Of a stretch of DNA of 64,000 nt, positions 12,488 to 28,790 are shown in pieces. Below the pieces are notes generated by a model. It was not told the DNA's origin. It saw only the letters and a program-made list of their open reading frames with translations, and did no database searches. Within the stretch, counting starts at the first letter, position 1. Each line of letters begins with the position of its first letter. The position numbers were made by a program, and so were the translations under genes. This DNA comes from Aphelenchoides besseyi (Eukaryota > Nematoda > Chromadorea > Rhabditida > Aphelenchoididae). The stretch is from assembly GCA_024699855.1 (NCBI GenBank), contig JAMPIQ010000003.1, forward strand, positions 4,402,001 to 4,466,000. Reading direction: 5' to 3'.

Positions 12488-13307
12488 TCAAACGTTCATG
12501 AATGGATCTAACGCATAAGAGTCGTTGCTAACTTCATCCAAACTCTCGGCAGAAGAAGCTCGTGAACTGAAAACAATAATCAGCGTGTTACTAACACCAC
12601 GACTACCTGCTCATCGGACGGCTTGAAATCGACGAGTCTGCATCTTCAGTCTGTGGCTCATCGAATTTGGCGGTCGACGTGACGATAATTTCCGGTAGAA
12701 ACTGATAGCTCGCAGCGCGTTGACAAATTAAATTTTGTGGAGTGCTAACTCGTTGTATGAGTTGGCTTTTAATCGAAAGACTATCAGTTCGAGTTGAGTT
12801 GACTCCTGAAAACCAATCCTGTTGAACTCGTTGGGATATTTAAGTTACCTGCAGATTCACTGGTGGAACGACTTCGTCGGTTCGAGAGTTTACGAACTTG
12901 CGATACACTTTTCAGTTTTGCTTCATTCAGCCATCTCTGCGCTCGTCGTTTTGCCTCAGCAAGCTTCGCCTTGTGACGTACGTTGTTTTCTAGTTCGCAT
13001 TTTGCATGCAAAGATGCAAAAATGTTGGTCACCTGAAAGTGAAGTTGTTAGCTAGTTTGACTTAACGTCGAATAACCTGATCGTCGAGATTCTCTTTGGA
13101 TGGACTAATTACTCGAAACATTAGAAGCAAAATGATCGAAGCCCCGAAGAACAAAATGAAACAAGAATACAAATCGGCGTGTATTAGATTCTCCGGTTGT
13201 TTTCGAAATTCATTAGCTATTTGGTTGTTTAAGCGAGTTAGCATCTGACTTAGTTGAATTTGACATTCTCGCGTATCAAGACTACAGTTACAAATCGACA
13301 AACTCAT
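12488..13307 (-). CDS. KCNE/MPS-like single-pass membrane protein, copy 1
   Basis: Four exons (13077-13307, 12849-13032, 12607-12805, 12488-12566) encode 230 aa. There is a ~45-residue extracellular N-terminus with sequon NCS, one transmembrane helix (CFILFFGASIILLLMF) and a long cytoplasmic tail. The juxtamembrane helix (VTNIFASLHAKCELEN...RRAQRWLNEAK) aligns by eye with that of copy 2, and both tails share a (Y)xxLPEI(I/V)V motif followed by Ser/Asp-rich sequence, so the two genes are tandem paralogues. Topology and the position next to KCNQ suggest a potassium-channel beta subunit of the KCNE/MPS type, but sequence similarity to vertebrate KCNE is weak. Confidence 0.65.
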
Positions 13308-14026
13308 TGGAAGTTTGAGAGCAGATTAAAACAACCAACAATCATTGTTTAGTTCTACCATCTTTTGTGGGCGTCTTGTGATTCAACTAAAAGGAAACCT
13401 TTAATACGGAAACTACGCGCATATTCTCTTAATCGTATGATCGTTTTTAAGTCACGCAATTCGAGGGTGTTTGGTTTCTTTGAGAAATGGGCTTTTGATG
13501 TCAACTAGTCGGATAATTTAGGACTTAGAGACCACAAACGAAGACCTTAGAAGGGGTGTTGAATGTCAAGCGAATGAGAACACGTCGTTGTCATGGGGCC
13601 GAGAAATTTGTTCACAAATCTGTTTTTTCGTGTTAGACGCGGAAATTTGAGTGCGAAGTTTCTTTTTCAATTAATTAGTTTTATGAACAAACGTCATTTA
13701 ACCGGAGGATTAGGGCATGAAAAAAGTTTAATCGTACATGCGCTTAACAAAGTCACGGTAGTTTGTCCTAATGAAACTGCTTTAATACACGGAAATAAAC
13801 AGCGAAAGAAGTTGAAATTGAACAAATAGATGATTTCATCTGTATTACACGGTAACACCGTTTTCATTGTTCGTTTCTCCTTAGCATTTGCTAGAGAGAA
13901 CTAAGAGTCTTGCGACTTCCTGAACTCACTAATCCACCCACAAAATCTGGACATGTTTTCGGTCTCCCTTCACTTGGGATAAACGTCACGATTTTATTAA
14001 CTTCAATAGAAATTCATTCACAAAAA
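13308..14026. other. Spacer between the two KCNE-like genes
   Basis: About 720 bp with no supported coding or RNA gene. It should contain the promoter of copy 1 and the 3'UTR of copy 2. Short open frames on the + strand have no splice or motif support. Confidence 0.5.
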
Positions 14027-15037
14027 TCAAATGGAGGATGTGCCAAGCGATCCAGCTACCGCATTCAAACTCATTTGACTACCCATCGGTTGAGGAGAAC
14101 CAGCGAAATTGTGCGGATCAAGGAAGTGGTCGGGATAACTTATGTCGGACATTTGACTCAAATCGATGGTATCGGAAGTCTCACTAAGATACGAGTTTTT
14201 TCGTGAACGAGCATCGAAATCGTAAAGTAATGAGAGCGACGGTGTGTACGAGTTCTTAATAGATCGAATTAATCTTCAATCGTTTGACAGTAAGATTACA
14301 TTTCTTTTGTGCAGAAAAACGTCGTCACTTTTTGAAATCACTATCTCGGGTAAATAAGTCATCCCGGAGTTTGATGATCTAAACTCGTTAATGGAGTAAA
14401 AGTTGTCAAAACGATCACACTCACTGCATGGAATCATTTCGAATTCCCTTGCCAAGGCGTTGAGGTTTTACGTTGTTCGTACTGTTGGTGGTGTTTGGTA
14501 AAATGATTTGTGGTGATGATTGCCACATTTTTCCGTTTGTTCGTGTTAGCCACGCGGTAACCTAAGCAAACCTATGACTTTAGTTTTGCCAATAACTCAC
14601 TTTGTTTTTAGCTTTTTGTAGCCGTCGTCTTTGTCGGTGTTGTATGTCGAGTTCGGCTCTAAATCTCATGCTTTCCAATAACGTTTCCACCTGAAATCGA
14701 TGATTCAAATTTGAGAGTTTGCAACTACCTCAATAGTTGCGTTAGATCGTTTAATTGAACGGATCATCAGAAGTAAAATGACAAGTGCAAACAAACTCAA
14801 AATTGCAACCGTATAGAGCATACGACCCATCTCGGAATTGTACTGCAAATTAGAGACAGGAGCCGGTTCTCGAAGTCTAACACAAAGATGCTGAAGAGTA
14901 CCCAAACATTCACAAAACGCATCAGTCAGTCCGTCGCTTAGATTCTGAGAACTTTGAATGGTATGATTGGTTTCAGGCAGAGCAGAATGATTGTTTGTGG
15001 ACCAACGAGAGTACGGAAAAGACGAATGTTGTTTCAT
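14027..15037 (-). CDS. KCNE/MPS-like single-pass membrane protein, copy 2
   Basis: Five exons (14729-15037, 14601-14690, 14425-14561, 14321-14378, 14027-14254) give 273 aa. The ATG lies 2 bp after a CGTTTTAG acceptor, typical of trans-splicing. The extracellular N-terminus carries sequons NHS, NHT and NLS, then one helix (LYTVAILSLFALVILLLM) followed by IRSIKRSN, reminiscent of the IRSKK juxtamembrane motif of KCNE proteins. The cytoplasmic part continues with VETLLESMRFRAELD, LPEIVISKSDD and a Ser/Asp-rich tail. An in-frame stop just after ATGCAG is avoided by the strong donor CA|GTGAGT; using it recovers the tail shared with copy 1. Beta-subunit role inferred. Confidence 0.68.
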
Positions 15038-15956
15038 TGCTAAAACGAGCAAATCAAAACGTTCAGTTAATTGGTTTGTAAAAGCAATAAAGCATCTAAC
15101 GGAATGAACAACTCGTTCAAGATATTGTGGATTTTTGGGCCACCGTTTGAACAAAAAAGAGACCCAAAGAGCTGTGCGGACAGATTAAGATTGTGACGTT
15201 CGAATCGTTCAATGCCCGTAAGTCTTCTTTAACAATACCGACGAAATGTTTTTGCGTAGCTACACGTCTACACCATTTGTATTCGAAGAATATGGCACTT
15301 CGTATAAGGCAATACTATCAAAGAGCATAAGAATCGGAGCCTTGGGGTTAGATAATTTGGTTTACACGACATCGTGGATTCAAAATCAATTTAATTTTTG
15401 GACTTTAAAGTACAAAACATAAACATTTTAATCCTAGAGAAAGATGAGATTGGACCGGTGGTGTTGTATTAACCTCGACGGCAAAAAGAAACGAGCGCAG
15501 ATGGAAAACCGAATGTGTGCAATTAACTAACGGAATTTTCCAGTTCACGGCCACAAATCTCTTCGATGAGAATTTCTGTCGGAGAACTAAGTCCAATGGT
15601 CTGTCGTTTCACCGGTTGGTTTGGACGGCACGCAACTCGTGGTAATTATCTCGCTAACTACTATTTACACGGACCAAATGAAGACCTTATGAAAAGAAAT
15701 TGAAAGAACACAACGCTTGAACACTTCGAACTCATTCAGTTTTTCAGCCGCTACAGACCGAGAGTCCAACGGTATGACCAAAGGTTGCACACCGAATCGT
15801 CTATTTTCATCTGACTATCAAATTGCTTTTTTGAAATACCAACTCTTGCTGATTAAAGGACTTAAACCATTTCGCTTATTCGAATTTGTGGTTTATTCAT
15901 AAGCCAAGAAATATACAACCATTGGATATTTGGGGTAAATTGCGATAAGTCGAAGT
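15038..15956. other. Spacer between KCNE-like copy 2 and the metallothionein gene
   Basis: About 920 bp without a supported gene on either strand; presumably the promoter of copy 2 and the 3'UTR of the metallothionein gene. Confidence 0.5.
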
Positions 15957-16254
15957 TTAATGGGCGGTTTGTTCGCTTGTTTGATGTTCCGTTTCGCAGT
16001 GACAATTACATTTGCCGTCGCCTTTACATCCATCTAAAACAAAGGATTAGCTGTGGATAACTAACTCTGCACCTTTGCAACATTCCGGCTTGTCCGCACA
16101 ACATCTGAAATAAGAAGTTGGTTTTGTAGATTGCAAGTTACAACTACTTTTTGTCGCTACAACATTGTTTTTCTCCCGAACACTTGCAATTCGGACGTCC
16201 TGAAAACCTAAATAACTTCGGAAAATCCATTAACTCACCACAATCACAAGTCAT
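15957..16254 (-). CDS. Metallothionein
   Basis: Four very small exons (16239-16254, 16148-16199, 16073-16104, 15957-16033) join in phase to a 58-aa protein starting MTCDCGRPNCKC and ending EQTAH. It has 14 cysteines in CxC and CC arrangements (CDC, CKC, CC, CC, CC, CNCHC), no aromatic residues and many Lys/Asp. This composition is diagnostic of metallothioneins, which bind Zn, Cd and Cu in thiolate clusters; nematode MTs likewise end in Ala-His. Exons are too short to be seen as an open frame. The donor after AAAG (GTGCAG) was chosen because the alternative breaks frame. Same strand as its KCNQ and KCNE-like neighbours. No metal-response element identified. Confidence 0.85.
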
Positions 16255-17053
16255 TTTGGTCAGACGATTGTTAGCGTTGAAGAGAGATGCTAAATACTCA
16301 AACCAATTAGAGTGCTGAAAGCAACAAATGAACAGTTCTCGTTTTATAGCGTTCAACTGATCGATCACATCGCAAAAACAAATGTGACTTGTTGGACTAT
16401 GCAGTAAACATCGTTGATAAGCGTTGTGATGCTTGTTCTTTTTTGGCTTATCATTAACTTCATATCATACTTCATCGTGCCAAACAAATGAATGCAGGAA
16501 TTATAATCTCATTTCCCAATTGTGAACCACTTTTGTTGACAAAAAAACCACGGGTTCCTCAAAAACAAGTTTTTGATGCTTATTTCAAAAATGAGAACAC
16601 AACTTGTGACCTATCGACATCCAAAATACTGAGTCGATTGGAAAGAGTTGTTTGTTCGAATTACCGTAACAACCTCAACTTCTACGTTCTCATTTTCTGT
16701 GCATTGATCAAAAAGTATTTTAATTAGATGACCTGAAAACTATAAACTCGTCTATTCGTTAGATGGATAATCTGAAAGCCTATAAAGTTTACTAGTTAAA
16801 CTGCACTGGTCATGTCTATCGATATTTTTCTTCTTTTAAAGTCCAGATCACAAACTGCATTTGAGTCTTATTCACACAAATTGTATTGATAACAAAAACT
16901 ACTTTATAATTCAAAAATGAGTACCTGCAAAACAAACAAAAACGAAATACCGGAAAGAATGAAACGGGTAAATGGTCGTACCCGTAAGTTATGATCTAGA
17001 AAAAAGAACTGAAAGAGATCATACGTGACGAGAATATCAACATTAGAAGTTCA
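16255..17053. other. Spacer between metallothionein and KCNQ
   Basis: About 800 bp, AT-rich, probably metallothionein promoter and KCNQ 3'UTR. No TATA element or metal-response motif could be assigned with confidence. Confidence 0.4.
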
Positions 17054-22467
<5,414 letters not shown>

Positions 22468-23199
22468 TTCCGTGTGGAACGTCTCGACAATGATAAGCTA
22501 TCGGTCGGAAATGAAGTTGTTTGAGCAAAAGAGACTAAACACATTCATTCCACTTTTGGTCACCACCTTCACATGAATTTCTTTTATGCGATTAATAAAA
22601 GACAAACCATTCTATTTAGAAGTGTTTATTAGAGCAGATGGTACAAACTTAACGGATAACACCACGTTTAAACAAGAGCAACAGGAAGGTTTTGACGTGT
22701 AGAACAATTCAAAGCCGCTAAGCGGCCAATTAACAAAAATTAAAAAGATAACAAAAATTGGAATTTCAATAAGAGAAAACGATTGAATGGTCAGAAGAAC
22801 GGCGTTCAATTGCGTCTCACGTCAACAAATAAAATTAAAAACAACGGAAACAGCTTAGTTAGAAGTTTAAATTGAATGAATAGAATTGTGGAAAGCACTC
22901 TAGATCGAAGGAGACCGACTAACGAGTAACAAATTTGTCGGTGAGCAACGATTTAATGACCTTCGATTTCGTTGAATTGGAGGAATCGTGGTGAGGAACA
23001 GAAATTAAGTTAACAACGAAGTGGAACGTTTTCTGGTGAGTGGATTTTGAAAGAATTGCAACAGAGCTGAGTAACAAGTTTGAACTTTCGGCAGTCGGAC
23101 GTAATTGATCAAAGCCAAAAAGTTGAGAAGACAACAATCGAAAACAAGGAAAAAACACAACAAGCAAAGGAAATAAAACTAATTATCACGAGGAAAAGT
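22468..23199. other. Spacer between KCNQ and the SUMO protease gene
   Basis: About 730 bp, AT-rich, no supported gene; KCNQ promoter plus protease 3'UTR. Confidence 0.5.
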
Positions 23200-24870
23200 T
23201 TAGTCAATACGATGACCAAGAAGTTTTTCAACGTTTTCCCGATCTTCGGACATTGACAGAATCTGAAAGAATTGGACCTGTTGATTATACTAGTTTGTTT
23301 TCGCAATCACCTCGTTTCCAAGATTTGTTCTTGACTTCGTGACCGAAAAAGTTGGATATTCGGCCAAAAAGTCGAATTTCCCGTCGATCACCTTGCGGAT
23401 ACTCGGCGGATTAATGAAGAAGTTTCGAACATACTCGAGCATAAACACCCCGCACTCGTAGGTTGCTGTTTGTTGCGGCAATTTGTTGGGAATTACCACC
23501 GGCAGATTTTGCTCCGAAAACCGATCGTCCAAGTCATCAGTCAGTCCGTATCGGTAGATGAAAGCGAATTGCAAGAACTCGCGAACATGTCCACCAAACT
23601 TCATGAGCGATGTTCGGCGTTGTGATAGTTGTGAATCGAAGAGCAAAATGCACGGTCGTGGTTCCACAACATTCGATTCCTCGACCGGCGCTGCATCATC
23701 GATGTTGAGCAGTCGGTTCGGACAACAAACAATACAAAGAGACCAGTGATTGACATCGTTCAGTGGAATGACCATGAAGTCATTTTCGAACAAGTTCACA
23801 TCTTCGACAAAACACGAAAGACGAGAATATCGACGTAGAAGCTAGAAGATCATTAGTTTGTGTTGCCAGTCATTTACAAACCTTTTCGCCAAGTGAATTC
23901 GTCTTATTGCCAACATTCTCCAGAAGTTGTGTTTGCATCATATAAAAGAAGATGGACGGGAATGCATGTATCCGATAAACATCTTCGGGTAAAACATTAA
24001 AAATAAAGTGATTCAAACAAAAATCAACAATCGTGTCATTCACAAATTCCTCATCCATAAGACACTTAAAATCTTCGAGGAAAATACGCATCGACAGATA
24101 CGGAAACCGATGTCTAACAATTTCTTTTCCATCACTTAGAACGTTAGCTAGTTTCTAAATCGACCGTTCCTTTTGCTATTTACTTGTTTTTTTTTCTTAC
24201 AGAAATTGGCGTTGTTACGTCCTCATCAGAATCGGATTCCAATATGTCGTCTTCAAAATCCGTTGTGTTAAAACCGTCTTCTTCGCGTTCCGTATCGGTG
24301 GTCTCCGAGCCGAAATCACTCATCTCACTGTCACTCAAATCACTTTCATCCATATCATTCATTGCTTCCAAACAAGCGACCATCTGAACATTCGTCACAT
24401 CGTCAATAATTTCGTTTATTTGCGCTTTGTTGGCACTCAAATCAACGCTTACAACTTCTTCCAATGCCGCTTCGACGGTATTCATCTCATCATCAGTGGA
24501 GCTGAAATCTGCTGACGACGCGTAGGCGAGCGGACGAGTTCGTTGATGATCTGCGTATTGTTGCCGAGCACGCTTTCGCTTCTGTCGGATCTGTTCCTGC
24601 CGATAGAATCGCTCTCCTGTCGCTTCTGTTGTGTTTCGTCGTTGATATCGTCCAAAGACTGTTCTTCCGTCCGCATAACTCTCCGAGTATTCGTCCGTCA
24701 TGTTATTATGCAATGCTCGAACTCCGCATTTCCACTAAAAAACATCAACGATTAACGAACGCCCATTTTAAGGGAACGGTCACCTTTTGTGAACCCAAAC
24801 GAGTGGATGAGGAGCTTGTGGATGAGTAGTCGCCCGACGTACCGAGCCAATAATCAATGTCCATAGCCAT
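23200..24870 (-). CDS. SENP6/7-like SUMO protease (Ulp1, C48 family)
   Basis: The ATG at 24870 lies 8 bp after an ATTTTACAG acceptor. The N-terminal half is acidic and disordered (MDIDYWLGTSGDYS..., long Asp/Glu/Ser tract). The catalytic half begins LEDFKCLMDEEFVNDTIVDFCLNHFIF, carries the active-site His in NHWSLC, the Asp in LLFDSQLS and the Cys in YECGVFMLEYVRNF, with a 60-70 residue insertion between His- and Asp-containing blocks and Cys as in SENP6/7. Such enzymes trim poly-SUMO chains in the nucleus. The C-terminus ends RENVEKLLGHRID. Introns are short and in phase. Confidence 0.9.
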
Positions 24871-26060
24871 AAAACTCCTGTAAAATACGAAAATAAGTTT
24901 TTTGGCATCCGTGAGTATGAGCCACGAGATTTGGCAAATGGCCGAAAGTAAAAAACAAACAGCCGAGTTTCTTTTAGTGGGCAATGGGCGCGGGAATTCG
25001 TGGCAAAAGGGCTGTCAAACCATTGGAAATGTGTGTACGCTTAAGAGTCTGTCCAACAGAAGCAGAAAGGCAGCGAGGCGAAATAGAAAACGTGGCCGAC
25101 CAAATGGCGTGTGTCTGCAGAACGAGTGAATTTGGCAGCCGCTTGTTCGTCTTCGAGGATAAAAGAACGAGTCAGAGAACGAAAAAACTCGTCTTTCCAG
25201 ACACAACTAGACGGCAAATTCCTCGCCCCTGGATACTTCCAAACTGATCGATTGGCAGTCGAGTGTGGACGAGAAAATTTTTGCTCGGTCGGCTTTACGT
25301 TTCCTCGTCGTGGCAGCGAAAGTGATGGGAAAGTGCGGGGCGAAAACGCACCATTAATGGCATTCGACGACGGTGCGCAATCTGTTCGTTTTTCTTTTCT
25401 TTGACCTGCTCCGATCAGCGGCGTTCATCATCCGTCTGGCTTCAAGGTCGTCAGTTAAAAAAAACGCGCGTTTTTTCACTCTTTGAATTTGGCCTCCCAA
25501 AACAGACATTACAAAAAAGAGTGCGATCAGACAAAGAAAAGAACGCTGTCGGGAAACACCGAGACCGAACTGCAACACTTTTTGGTCGCAATAGAAAGCG
25601 GCAACAGACCGAATGAATCGTCATTGCTCCCTCATCATACCGCACTGACGTGGCTCTTCTCTTTCCCACCTGTCCGTCAATCGCTCCAAACGATAAGCGA
25701 CATTAAAAAATGGCGACGCAAATCGCTAGATGGGAATTCCAGTGAGCGGTAGGAAATCCGCCAAAATTGGCGCGCGAAACAGTTTGATTGACTGGAATCT
25801 CAATTTCACGGCTCTTCTTTCGCTGCTCATCGGGTTCAGAAACCGGCAGACAAAACCAAAAATCCCCTCACTAATAGGAGAAAGTTTGTCAGTTTGTCAT
25901 CATGTCCCATTTGGCCCAGTATCTCAAGAACGAATAAAGCTTATCACGTAAAAAAAAATCAGTGAATGCGCACCATGAGAAATAGCTGATTTGATAAATA
26001 TTTGTTGTAAATTTAATTAAAATTTATAAAGTTATTGAAATTTTACTAAAACCTAGAAAA
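24871..26060. other. Intergenic region upstream of the SUMO protease
   Basis: 1.2 kb with short overlapping open frames on both strands but no splice-consistent or motif-bearing gene. It probably includes the protease promoter. Becomes very AT-rich after 25960. Confidence 0.5.
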
Positions 26061-26068
26061 TATGTCCA

Positions 26069-26141
26069 AGCGCCCGTGGTGTAGAGGCAAAACGGTAGCA
26101 TTGGATCAGGGGGACGCAGGTTCGATCCCGAGTCGCGTCAT
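26069..26141 (+). pseudogene. tRNA-like sequence, probably degenerate
   Basis: Contains an A-box-like TGGTGTAGAGG and a good B-box GGTTCGATCCC at suitable spacing, and a GACGC...GCGTC stem encloses the B-box. The acceptor and T stems of a normal cloverleaf do not pair, so it is a tRNA pseudogene, a tRNA-derived SINE head, or chance. A covariance-model scan would settle it. Confidence 0.35.
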
Positions 26142-26857
26142 ACAATTCTTTCTGTTGTTGGACGATAAACATTGACATCTGTAATGGCTACAATTAATCG
26201 ATTTTTAATTTAACCTAATTTCTGCAATTTATTTTTCTATTCGTTCAAAATTTTGTTTAAATTTTGTCCAAAGGTCTTCTATTTGAATGTTTCTTAACAT
26301 CGATGTTATTTTTGCGCAATTTCTCTGACGTCTTTTCCGCCCGACAGTTGAACTGCTCACACAACAACCAGTTTCTACCAGTCCGTTTCGTCGGATCGGC
26401 TGACTAGCCAAACGGTTCAGTTTCTTTCAATCGAATGCCATCACTTCAGTTTGAAATGCAAATTACATACGATTATATAATTGAAACTGCTGTTAGAAGC
26501 AAACATAGTAATGAAAATATAATACGATATATGATGAAATCAATTGCTATGAATGCGAAGAGTTTGATAATTCAAGAATGTTCAGTGATTACAAGCAAAA
26601 CGTGACTGATCGACGCTAATACCAAATAACGAAATTAAACGTTGAATAACAACCCTAATATTTTACTTGCGTTCGTGTAACTTGCGTGTCGTCTATATTT
26701 CGTTCGTGGGCGCGAAAACACTCAATTCATGTACTAATCTATATGCTTTCAGTACAACCAATTGAAAAACGAAGAATGATACGTTTTTGCGACGATCATC
26801 AAGGATAGAAGAAAGGTAAGTTTTAGCGCTTCCGAGCGCAAGATACTTCTTCCCATT

Positions 26858-28711
26858 TTGAAATGTGACAGTGCTGAGTTCTACTCCACTGTAAGACATA
26901 AATTTGGAGAGAAGAACTCTTGCGGGCTTCAACAGCCGATCGGTCTTAGTCAACCCCAAGAGTTGCACCTCGAAAACTGTAAGAACTTCTGTTTTCAACA
27001 GTCATCGGTACCCCCCCGCCCGGTACATCAGAGTTGCGTTGAGCCTCACAAAGGTTCCGCTTCTCAATACGATGGATCCGAGGCAAATGGTTTCAGGTTC
27101 GATTTGAACATTTATCGTCGATTACAAGGTGGAGGTAGAAAGAAACAAACTAAACGAGGTCGACCTCGCAATACTAACTCAAATACCGAAACCAATAAAG
27201 GTAACCAAAGGAATGATGAAACTTTGAAAGAAGTAAGTAATCATAACAAACGAAAACTAATCGACGAAATCTCAAATGAATTTGAAACCAACAGTTCGGG
27301 CCGAACAGAAACCGAACAAACGAATCAAAACGCAAACACTGTATTGTTGATGGAAGTTGATGAACTAAATAACGAAACTAACGAATTCGAACAAATTTTT
27401 GAAGCAATGGAAATTGAGAAAAACGTTGAGTTGATGAACGACAATCACAACAATCATCACGCTCCATTGGTTCGACTACCATTAACTCCGAGAATTGTTA
27501 TGGACACGCGATTTGAGACACACTGTCCAATTAGTAATTTTTCGTCAATTCTTAACCAATACCTTACTATCTTTCCGAACTATTTGAAGATATGAAAGAC
27601 GAACACAACAAAATTGACGTTGAAATACTAACTTTGGCGCTGATGCGTCTGATTTCCACAGACAACAGACTGATTTCGTTAATTTCACCTATTTACTTCG
27701 ATACCGAGATTAACCAAATAGCTCGAAATGAAATCATGAAATACATGGTTGTTCTGCCGCCAGTTATTCCGCAACAACAAAATGAAATGTTTCATATTGT
27801 AATTCCCATTTATCATGAAGTACATTTTACCGTTGCAATTGCGCACGGTTATTACAATTCGAAGATAATTGACGTAGAATACATTGACTCATATCACAAA
27901 GCGCAGTGTAAATATTTCACTGAAGAAATCAAAACGAATTGTTGAGACGGTCTACAAACGAACAAACTTTATCTCTGAACGCGTTAAGCCAATTATCAAG
28001 TTTAGTAGCATGAGCACACAAACTGACCAGCAGCAATACGATGATTCATCAAACTGTGCGGCCTTTGTGTTTTCTAACGTTAAGATGTGGCTTACACGTT
28101 CGACGACTAATGCATCAAATACGTTCATCAAACTTTCCGAATCGGGTTTGCAAAAAAGAAAACAACTCATTGAATTTCTTGACCCACTATTTACATACGG
28201 TCCGGAAACTGCAATCAATGAAGAAAACCAATTGGTCACAAATAACGATTTTGAATTGTTTAATGAATACCAACCAATCACGACTAATCAAACTGTATCG
28301 TCTGTCGTTTCTAATGAAATCGAAAACAAAAAACGATGTAATGCTGAACGTAAACGTGAAAGCCGAGTTGCCGAATCGCAATACAAACGTAGAAAACGAT
28401 TGGCACAAGTAAGACAACATGCTATTAGCAAAAGAGGAAAGGAAACTGCAGCCGAACGAAATGCACGTCAAATTCGAAACTCATTAAGTCAGATTGTTGT
28501 TCGTTTAAATGAAACTGATGATAAACGTAATACACGTCGAGCAAAAATTCGTCAGTCACAATCACAACGACGCACAAACGAAAAACACCACGTACAAGCG
28601 CTCGTCGACGTATACAAAATTCGGTATCACAAACTCGCTTACGTAAATGTGAAAGGAATGAAAGTCGTAACAAACGAATTAGTCAACAAAAAAAAAAAAA
28701 ACGACAATTGA
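26858..28711 (+). pseudogene. Helitron N-terminal ORF with AT-hook, Ulp1-like cysteine protease and basic repeats
   Basis: Three overlapping frames. The first has an AT-hook (KRGRPRNTN) and acidic stretches. The second and third together show a C48-like protease: MKYMVVLPP..., His in HEVHFTVAIAHG, Asp in VEYIDSYHK, and after a frameshift near 27920 a Gln and Cys in QQYDDSSNCAAFVF. Then follow Arg/Lys-rich repeats of the type AERKRESRVAESQ...KRRKRLAQ and GKETAAERNARQIRN, resembling the STPR repeats that accompany some Helitron proteins. Protease function in the element is unknown; it may process the polyprotein or remove SUMO. Confidence 0.65.
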
Positions 28712-28790
28712 AAACTCGGCAACAAAAAAAACTGAAACGTTGTGAGCATTTGCTGATTGAAAAAATACTGAGTTAATCGAAGAAGATTAC

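Noticed and set aside
12784..12848. KCNE-like copy 1 ending SQLNSN
   Set aside because: Using the next acceptor (TTTTCAG at 12806) opens a longer frame homologous to the copy 2 tail.
14421..14705. KCNE-like copy 2 ending at the TGA after ATGCAG
   Set aside because: The strong donor CA|GTGAGT overlapping the stop leads to two further in-phase exons that share a motif with copy 1.
16488..16727. 79-aa open frame on the + strand
   Set aside because: No motif, no splice or start context, lies in the KCNQ/metallothionein spacer.
25354..25952. Overlapping open frames in the region upstream of the SUMO protease
   Set aside because: Frames on both strands overlap each other and show no domain, signal or intron support.
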